Shown: piece after piece, positions 1 to 3,834 of the stretch
Layout of the letters: every line of letters begins with the position of its first letter
How positions within the stretch are numbered: position 1 is the first letter of the stretch
Assembly (NCBI GenBank): GCA_004554105.1
Contig: SFNW01000113.1
Span: forward strand, 1 to 5,601
Direction: 5' to 3'
Length of the DNA: 5,601 nt
Origin: Clostridiales bacterium
Lineage (GTDB): Bacteria; Bacillota; Clostridia; Oscillospirales; CAG-272
The notes under the pieces: model-generated
What the model saw: the letters and a program-made list of their open reading frames with translations, nothing else
Databases searched by the model: none
What the model was told of the DNA's origin: nothing
Translations under genes and position numbers: made by a program

Positions 1-85
1 ATTGCGGTTTCGGACGATTTCGTATGAAAAACGCACGGTAAAGCGATTTTTGTCGCAAAGCAAAACAATCGACCGATAACTGTTC

Positions 86-115
86 TTTCACAATAGCGTA
101 TATTTTTTTCACAAT
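86..115. repeat. Two 9-bp direct repeats, 21 bp apart
   Basis: The word TTTCACAAT occurs at 86-94 and again at 107-115, so the copies start 21 bp apart, close to two turns of the helix. The stretch between them is AT-rich. Such phased repeats can be operator half-sites, but no gene start can be assigned next to them in this window, so any regulatory role is a guess. The rest of 1-150 shows no convincing coding region. Confidence 0.35.
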
Positions 116-150
116 CCGAAACTTGGCCTTCCGGCTTCGCGAGAGCGGAA

Positions 151-187
151 AAAGCACAAAAAGGGCGTCCTCTGCGGGACGCCCTTT
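151..187 (-). terminator. Intrinsic terminator of gap
   Basis: Read on the minus strand, an 11-bp perfect stem (160-170 paired with 177-187, core GGGCGTCC/GGACGCCC) with a 6-nt loop is followed at once by a T-rich run (TTTTTGTGCTTTTT, down to 149). It begins 24 bp after the gap stop codon. This is a textbook rho-independent terminator and marks the 3' end of the gap transcript. Confidence 0.9.
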
Positions 188-211
188 GACTTTGCGGTAT
201 TGCCCTGCCGA

Positions 212-1249
212 TCAGACCTTCTCGGCGAAGTACTTGATGGTTCTGACCATCTGGCTGGTGTAGGAGTTTTCGTTGTCGTACCACGAAACGACCTGTACCT
301 GATAGGTGTCGTCGTCGATCTGCGCGACCATGGTCTGCGTCGCGTCGAACAGCGAGCCGTAACGCATACCGATAACGTCGGAAGAAACGATTGCTTCTTC
401 GGTGTAGCCATAGGACTCGGAGGAAGCGGCCTTCATTGCGGCGTTGATGCTCTCCTTGGTGATGTCCTTGCCCTTGACAACCGCGACGAGAATCGTGGTC
501 GAGCCGGTGCAGACCGGAACGCGCTGCGCGGAGCCGATCAGCTTGCCGTTGAGCTCGGGGATAACGAGACCGATTGCCTTTGCGGCGCCGGTGGAGTTCG
601 GAACGATGTTCTGCGCGCCTGCGCGAGCACGGCGGAGGTCACCCTTTCTGTGCGGACCGTCGAGAATCATCTGGTCGCCGGTGTACGCATGAACGGTGGT
701 CATGATGCCGCTCTGAATCGGTGCGTAGTCGTTGAGTGCCTTCGCCATGGGAGCGAGGCAGTTGGTGGTGCAGGACGCTGCCGAAATAATCTTGTCGTCC
801 GCCGTGAGCGTGTTCTCGTTTACGCTGTAAACGATGGTGGGCAGATCCTTGCCTGCGGGAGCCGAAATAACGACCTTCTTTGCGCCGGCGTCGATGTGCG
901 CCTGCGACTTCTCCTTGGAGCAGTAGAAACCGGTGCACTCAAGTACAACGTCTACATCAAGCTTGCCCCAGGGAAGATCCTTTGCGTCCTTTTCCGCATA
1001 AATCTTCAAAACCTTACCGTCAACGGTGATGGTACCTGCCTCGTCGTCTGCGGTTACGGTGTGAAGGTTCTCGCCGATCTTGCCGCAGTAACCCCCCTGC
1101 GCGGTGTCGTACTTCAGAAGCTGCGCAAGCATGGAGGGCTTGGTCAGATCGTTGATTGCAACGATCTCATATCCCTCTGCGCCGAACATCTGTCTGAATG
1201 CAAGACGTCCGATACGGCCGAAGCCGTTGATAGCAACTTTAACTGCCAT
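212..1249 (-). CDS. gap: Glyceraldehyde-3-phosphate dehydrogenase, type I (NAD-dependent, glycolytic)
   Basis: Cytosolic GAPDH converts glyceraldehyde 3-phosphate, NAD and phosphate to 1,3-bisphosphoglycerate. The 345-residue product is of normal length for the family (about 330-345). Visible in order: the N-terminal Rossmann fold with NGFGRIGR at residues 8-15; IND at 32-34, the acidic residue D34 pointing to NAD rather than NADP; the catalytic motif SCTTNC at 159-164 with nucleophile C160; H187 in TTVHAYT, the general base; the phosphate-binding stretch around 216-243 including NSTGAAKA and RVPV; and the C-terminal WYDNENSY at 323-330. The start is fixed by a strong GGAGG at 1259-1263, nine bases upstream of ATG, and by the conserved N-terminus. 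It has its own promoter upstream and its own terminator downstream, so it can be monocistronic; weak read-through from the upstream glycosyltransferase gene, on the same strand 150 bp away, is possible. The segment after RVPV reads CTGSTTILVAVV rather than the commoner version with Asp (S-x-x-D-L); I take this as clade variation. Confidence 0.98.
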   Translation of the reverse strand: MAVKVAINGFGRIGRLAFRQMFGAEGYEIVAINDLTKPSMLAQLLKYDTAQGGYCGKIGENLHTVTADDEAGTITVDGKVLKIYAEKDAKDLPWGKLDVDVVLECTGFYCSKEKSQAHIDAGAKKVVISAPAGKDLPTIVYSVNENTLTADDKIISAASCTTNCLAPMAKALNDYAPIQSGIMTTVHAYTGDQMILDGPHRKGDLRRARAGAQNIVPNSTGAAKAIGLVIPELNGKLIGSAQRVPVCTGSTTILVAVVKGKDITKESINAAMKAASSESYGYTEEAIVSSDVIGMRYGSLFDATQTMVAQIDDDTYQVQVVSWYDNENSYTSQMVRTIKYFAEKV

Positions 1250-1258
1250 TTTGAAAAT

Positions 1259-1263
1259 CCTCC
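1259..1263 (-). promoter_or_regulatory. Ribosome binding site of gap
   Basis: The minus strand reads GGAGG nine bases before the ATG at 1249, inside an AT-rich leader. It is a strong Shine-Dalgarno match, as expected for a highly expressed glycolytic gene, and it supports the chosen start. Confidence 0.85.
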
Positions 1264-1321
1264 GATATATAAAAATTTTGTTTTCTCTGTGTGCGGTCGG
1301 AAATCATTCCATACCTTATCT

Positions 1322-1349
1322 ATTCTACCACAAATTTCGGATTATACAA
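1322..1349 (-). promoter_or_regulatory. Probable promoter region of gap
   Basis: On the minus strand two -10-like hexamers lie in the gap between tagA and gap. One is TAGAAT at 1327-1322 with the extended element TGG before it, and a weak -35 (TTGTAT, 1349-1344) 16 bp upstream. The other is a perfect TATAAT at 1346-1341 without a good -35 at 16-18 bp; a TTGATA at 1372-1367 is 20 bp away. I favour the extended -10 at 1322-1327, which gives a leader of roughly 65 nt; both may be used. The whole 1250-1399 gap is AT-rich and holds nothing else I can name. Confidence 0.6.
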
Positions 1350-1399
1350 TAGGTTTGATGAAAAATTATCAAATTTTCCGAAAAATTTTTGTATGAAAA

Positions 1400-2149
1400 T
1401 CAGCGGCGAAACAGCTTTTCCCGATATGTGCCGAGCAGAAACTTCGGCAGTTTCATCATGCGCCCGAGACGCCACGGCTCTTTGATGAGGCGGTAGAACC
1501 ATTCGAGCGAATGGTCGACGAAGAATTTCGGCGCGCGCATCGCGACGCCCGCATAGACGTCGAGACTGCCGCCGAGACACATACAGACACGCGCCGCGGT
1601 CAGTTTGTCCTTGTTTTCGGAAATCCACTTTTCCTGCGCCGGCACGCCGAGACAGACGAAAAGCAGCTTTGCGCCGCTTTGATTGATTTTGCGGGTCACG
1701 GCGTCGCTCTCTTCCCCGCTCTTTTTGAAGTAGCCGTCGTTTGTGCCGCCGACCCGCAAGCCCGGGTATTTTTCGGTCATGCGCCGCGCCGCCTCCTCGG
1801 CAACGCCCGGCTTTGCCCCGAGGAAAAAGACCCCGTCGCCGCGCTCTGCGCAGACTTTCAGCATTCGCTCGCCGAGCTCGACGCCCGCAACCTTGCCCTT
1901 CAGCGGCGTGCCGAGGATTTTTGCCGCCTTGACGACGCCCGCACCGTCGGGAACGACGAGGTCGCCGCCGTTGTACAAATCGTAGTATTCGTTCTGCTCG
2001 ATGCAGAGCTGTACAATCTCGGCATTGGGCGTAAAAACGGTGTGCGCGCGGTCGCCGCCGAGCATCTCGGTGCAGATTGTCTCCGCCTCGTCCGGCGTGA
2101 CGTTTGCGAAGTGCACGCCGCGCACATTGATTTTTTCAAATTCGGTCAT
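1400..2149 (-). CDS. tagA: TagA/WecG/CpsF family glycosyltransferase (GT26)
   Basis: Members of this family transfer N-acetylmannosamine (TagA) or a related sugar from a UDP donor to undecaprenyl-diphospho-GlcNAc, the second step in making linkage units of wall teichoic acids or other envelope glycans at the cytoplasmic membrane face. The 249-residue product has normal length. Visible motifs: TPNAEIV at 40-46, giving T40 and N42; VPDGAG at 66-71, with D68 at the position of the proposed catalytic aspartate; FFLGAKPGVAEEA at 108-120; NDGYF at 137-141; PAQEKWI at 170-176; LGGSLDVYAG at 192-201 with RAPKF after it; and LEWFYRLIKEPWRLGR at 215-230, whose arginines R220, R227 and R230 match the basic C-terminal appendage linked to membrane contact and catalysis in TagA. 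There is no signal peptide, as expected. The start is set by AGGAGT five bases upstream. The gene stands alone, with no other envelope-glycan gene beside it, so the exact donor and end product cannot be inferred from context. No GC-rich terminator follows it, only a weak AT-rich hairpin near 1371-1388. Confidence 0.93.
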   Translation of the reverse strand: MTEFEKINVRGVHFANVTPDEAETICTEMLGGDRAHTVFTPNAEIVQLCIEQNEYYDLYNGGDLVVPDGAGVVKAAKILGTPLKGKVAGVELGERMLKVCAERGDGVFFLGAKPGVAEEAARRMTEKYPGLRVGGTNDGYFKKSGEESDAVTRKINQSGAKLLFVCLGVPAQEKWISENKDKLTAARVCMCLGGSLDVYAGVAMRAPKFFVDHSLEWFYRLIKEPWRLGRMMKLPKFLLGTYREKLFRR

Positions 2150-2154
2150 TTCCG

Positions 2155-2160
2155 ACTCCT
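2155..2160 (-). promoter_or_regulatory. Ribosome binding site of the tagA-like gene
   Basis: The minus strand reads AGGAGT five bases before the ATG at 2149. It decides the start and lies just downstream of the repeat cluster in the transcript. Confidence 0.8.
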
Positions 2161-2171
2161 ATGAAGATATT

Positions 2172-2359
2172 CGGGCGGAAGAAATCCGCCCCTGCGGTTG
2201 GTGCTCATTTGCGGGCGGATATGGAATCCGCCCCTACGGATATAGTGCGCATTTGCGGGCGAAAGGAAACCGCCCCTGCGGGTATGGTGCACGGATTCTT
2301 CCGTAGGGACCGGCGTCCTCGACGGTCCGTCCCTGAAACGGGCAAAAGGAAACCGCCCC
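2172..2359. repeat. Cluster of GGGCGG hairpin repeats in the tagA leader
   Basis: Three tandem, diverged units start at 2173, 2213 and 2257 (periods 40 and 44 bp), and a fourth partial one starts at 2340. Each begins with a small GC-rich inverted repeat: GGGCGGA 2173-2179 with TCCGCCC 2185-2191; GGGCGGAT 2213-2220 with ATCCGCCC 2226-2233; GGGCG 2257-2261 with CGCCC 2271-2275; and GGGC 2340-2343 with GCCC 2355-2358. The first two units share a trailer with GTGC and CATTTGC. Between units three and four sits a related 28-bp element (2303-2330). The region has no gene: both strands are open for about 85-100 codons only because the repeat lacks stops, giving reiterated residues such as RRGGF. It lies between the tagA promoter and tagA start, so it should be transcribed as a structured 5' leader. 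Confidence 0.85.
2303..2334. repeat. Interspersed 28-bp GTAGGGACCGG element, copy 1
   Basis: The element begins GTAGGGACCGG and ends GACGGTCCGT (2303-2330). It contains the inverted repeat GGACCG 2307-2312 with CGGTCC 2323-2328; an alternative outer pairing is AGGGAC 2305-2310 with GTCCCT 2329-2334. It matches the copy at 3793-3820 at 27 of 28 positions (T2319 against C3809). The near identity of two copies about 1.5 kb apart shows a dispersed, recently spread or conserved repeat. Confidence 0.85.
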
Positions 2360-2371
2360 GCTTTCTGCTTT

Positions 2372-2400
2372 ATTTTATCATATTGCTCCCCGCTTTGCAA
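2372..2400 (-). promoter_or_regulatory. Promoter of the tagA-like gene
   Basis: On the minus strand a -35-like TTGCAA (2400-2395) is followed after 17 bp by TAAAAT (2377-2372) preceded by TGA, an extended -10. This is a good vegetative sigma-A type promoter. Transcription would start near 2365 and give a leader of about 215 nt that carries all the hairpin repeats. The -35 lies inside a 15-bp inverted repeat, CCGCTT 2390-2395 with AAGCGG 2399-2404, which could be an operator. Confidence 0.7.
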
Positions 2401-2438
2401 GCGGCGCGAAAAATCCCGCGACTTTTTTTCAAAATATC

Positions 2439-2467
2439 TCCAAAACTCTACTCAACTGTGCTATAAT
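2439..2467 (+). promoter_or_regulatory. Extended -10 promoter of the phosphofructokinase gene
   Basis: A perfect TATAAT at 2462-2467 is preceded by TGTGC, the full extended -10 signature. The -35 at 17 bp spacing (TCCAAA, 2439-2444) is weak, as is common for extended -10 promoters. Transcription would start near 2473-2476, leaving a short leader of about 27 nt. The upstream ATG at 2466 lies within the -10 box and so cannot be the translation start. Confidence 0.8.
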
Positions 2468-2501
2468 GATGTCGTTAATAAATCAGAAAGAGAGAACTGC
2501 A

Positions 2502-3737
2502 ATGGAGAAACTCTACGGCAACGCCGTTGTGGGTCAGTCGGGCGGTCCGACCGCCGCGATCAACGCGACCCTCGCCGGCGTAATCCGAGGTGCGCTCGCC
2601 GCTGCGGAAAGGGGAGAGATCGGCAAGCTGTACGGAATGCGCAACGGCATCGAGGGGCTGTGCGAAGAACGGCTGGTCGACCTCGGCAAAATTTTCATCA
2701 GCGAACAGCGACTGCGCGACCTCGAACGAACACCTGCCGCCGCGCTCGGCTCCTGCCGAAAGCGGCTGCCCGACCCTGCGACCGATCCGCAGCCCTTTGA
2801 ATACATTCTCGATGTATTCAAAAAGTACGATATCCGCTACTTCTTTTACATCGGCGGCAACGACTCGATGGACACGGTTTTGAAGCTGCGCGACTACACC
2901 GCACGGGTCGGCTACGAGATGCGCGTCATCGGCGTGCCGAAAACCATCGACAACGACCTGACGCACACCGACCACACCCCGGGCTTCGGCTCGGCGGCAA
3001 AGTATGTCGCGACCTCGGTCAAGGAAATTCTCTGCGACTGCGCGGTCTACACGACCAAGGCGGTCACCATCACCGAGATTATGGGGCGCGACGCGGGCTG
3101 GCTGACCGCCGCCGCCGCGCTGCCCCGCCTGTCGGGCGGCATCGCGCCCGACTTCGTCTACCTGCCCGAGCGCGAATTTGACATGAACGCCTTTTTCTCG
3201 GACGTCCGCACCGCGCTCAAGGCGCACCCGAATGTCGTCATCGCGGTTTCGGAGGGCGTGAAGCTCCCCGACGGACGCTATATCTGCGAGGGACTGCCCG
3301 GCGCCAAGACCGATGCCTTCGGTCACACGCAGCTTTCGGGCACGGGCACCTGCCTTTGCACCGCGCTGCGCACCGAGCTTGGCTGCAAGACGCGCGCGGT
3401 GGAATTCAACACCTCGCAGCGCTGCGCGGCGCACATTGCCTCCGGCTCGGATATCCGCGAGTCTGTCACCATCGGCAAAAAGGCGGTCGAAGCCGCCCTG
3501 CGCGGCGAGACCGGAAAAATGATGTGCTTTGTCCGCAGCAAAACCGGCTACAAAATCACGATAAGCAGCGTCGACGTCGCCGAGGTTGCCAACCAGGTGC
3601 GCCGCGTTCCCGATGAATTTATTACGCCGTCGGGCAACAACGTCACCGACAAGTGCCTCGACTACCTCCGCCCCTTAATCGAGGGCGAAGTGCGCTACCG
3701 CACCGAAGCCGGTCTCCCCGTGCATTTCAAAATCTGA
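2502..3737 (+). CDS. pfp: 6-phosphofructokinase, probably diphosphate (PPi)-dependent
   Basis: The enzyme phosphorylates fructose 6-phosphate to fructose 1,6-bisphosphate in the cytosol; the PPi-using type is reversible. The 411-residue product is longer than the short ATP-PfkA (about 320) and fits the longer PPi-type clades. Motifs: GQSGGPTAAIN at 11-21, the phosphate-donor loop; IGGNDSMDT at 117-125; PKTIDND at 146-152 with the catalytic base D150; PGFGSAAKY at 160-168; ITEIMGRDAGW at 190-200, binding fructose 6-phosphate; SEG at 250-252; and QRCAAHIASGSD at 306-317. D121 and K147 replace the two glycines (104 and 124 of E. coli PfkA) that leave room for ATP, the known signature of PPi specificity. 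N120 stands where E. coli has the metal-linked D103. Start: ATG 2502 is preferred over the in-frame ATG 2466 because the latter overlaps the promoter; a modest AAAGAGAG lies seven bases upstream. The gene has its own promoter and terminator, so it is monocistronic. Donor use is inferred from residues, not proven. Confidence 0.94.
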   Translation: MEKLYGNAVVGQSGGPTAAINATLAGVIRGALAAAERGEIGKLYGMRNGIEGLCEERLVDLGKIFISEQRLRDLERTPAAALGSCRKRLPDPATDPQPFEYILDVFKKYDIRYFFYIGGNDSMDTVLKLRDYTARVGYEMRVIGVPKTIDNDLTHTDHTPGFGSAAKYVATSVKEILCDCAVYTTKAVTITEIMGRDAGWLTAAAALPRLSGGIAPDFVYLPEREFDMNAFFSDVRTALKAHPNVVIAVSEGVKLPDGRYICEGLPGAKTDAFGHTQLSGTGTCLCTALRTELGCKTRAVEFNTSQRCAAHIASGSDIRESVTIGKKAVEAALRGETGKMMCFVRSKTGYKITISSVDVAEVANQVRRVPDEFITPSGNNVTDKCLDYLRPLIEGEVRYRTEAGLPVHFKI

Positions 3738-3744
3738 CCGTTTC

Positions 3745-3790
3745 CGAAAAGAAGCCGTCTCTTGCAAGAGACGGCTTCTTTTCGATTTTT
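3745..3790. terminator. Bidirectional terminator between convergent genes
   Basis: Positions 3745-3764 and 3765-3784 form a perfect 20-bp inverted repeat with core AAGCCGTCTCTTG/CAAGAGACGGCTT, so the loop comes from its own centre. Going right the stem ends in TTCTTTTCGATTTTT; going left it ends in TTCTTTTC. It starts 8 bp after the phosphofructokinase stop and 47 bp beyond the SpoIID-domain stop, so one hairpin can end both convergent transcripts. Confidence 0.92.
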
Positions 3791-3792
3791 AT

Positions 3793-3834
3793 GTAGGGAC
3801 CGGCGTCCCCGACGGTCCGTTGTGTCCGCCCTAC
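3793..3834. repeat. Interspersed GTAGGGACCGG element, copy 2, overlapping a stop codon
   Basis: The 28 bp at 3793-3820 match copy 1 (2303-2330) with one difference. Here the element is closed by a perfect outer inverted repeat, GTAGGG 3793-3798 with CCCTAC 3829-3834, around the inner GGACCG 3797-3802 with CGGTCC 3813-3818. The right part, CCGCCCTACGGGT, resembles the right end of the GGGCGG units at 2227-2283. The right border contains the TAG stop codon (3833-3831, minus strand) of the SpoIID-domain gene. Confidence 0.85.

Noticed and set aside
1..112. Possible gene fragments at the left edge: a minus-strand GTG frame from 112 to the edge (begins VKKIYAIVKEQ) and a plus-strand frame ending in TAA at 77-79
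   Set aside because: Neither has a well-placed ribosome binding site or recognisable residues, and both are too short to judge without the flanking sequence.
1371..1388. AT-rich hairpin AAATTTT/AAAATTT after the tagA-like stop as a terminator
   Set aside because: The stem has no G-C pairs and would be too weak; read-through into gap is possible, so no terminator is claimed.
200..1396. Plus-strand open frame of 398 codons opposite gap
   Set aside because: It is the antisense shadow of a gene with full GAPDH motifs; its translation has no recognisable family and a Val/Asp/Arg-rich composition typical of reversed GC-rich codons.
2172..2290. CRISPR-like array
   Set aside because: The spacing (40 and 44 bp) looks superficially similar, but repeats are diverged, the intervening sequences are themselves related, and no cas gene is present.
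2146..2466. Small open frames on both strands through the repeat cluster, with reiterated RRGGF-like or SAPT-like peptides
   Set aside because: The periodicity comes from the DNA repeats. The minus-strand frame overlaps the tagA ribosome binding site and the plus-strand one runs into the phosphofructokinase promoter; neither has a convincing ribosome binding site.
2475..3434. Minus-strand open frame of 319 codons opposite the phosphofructokinase
   Set aside because: Antisense shadow of a gene whose motifs are all intact.
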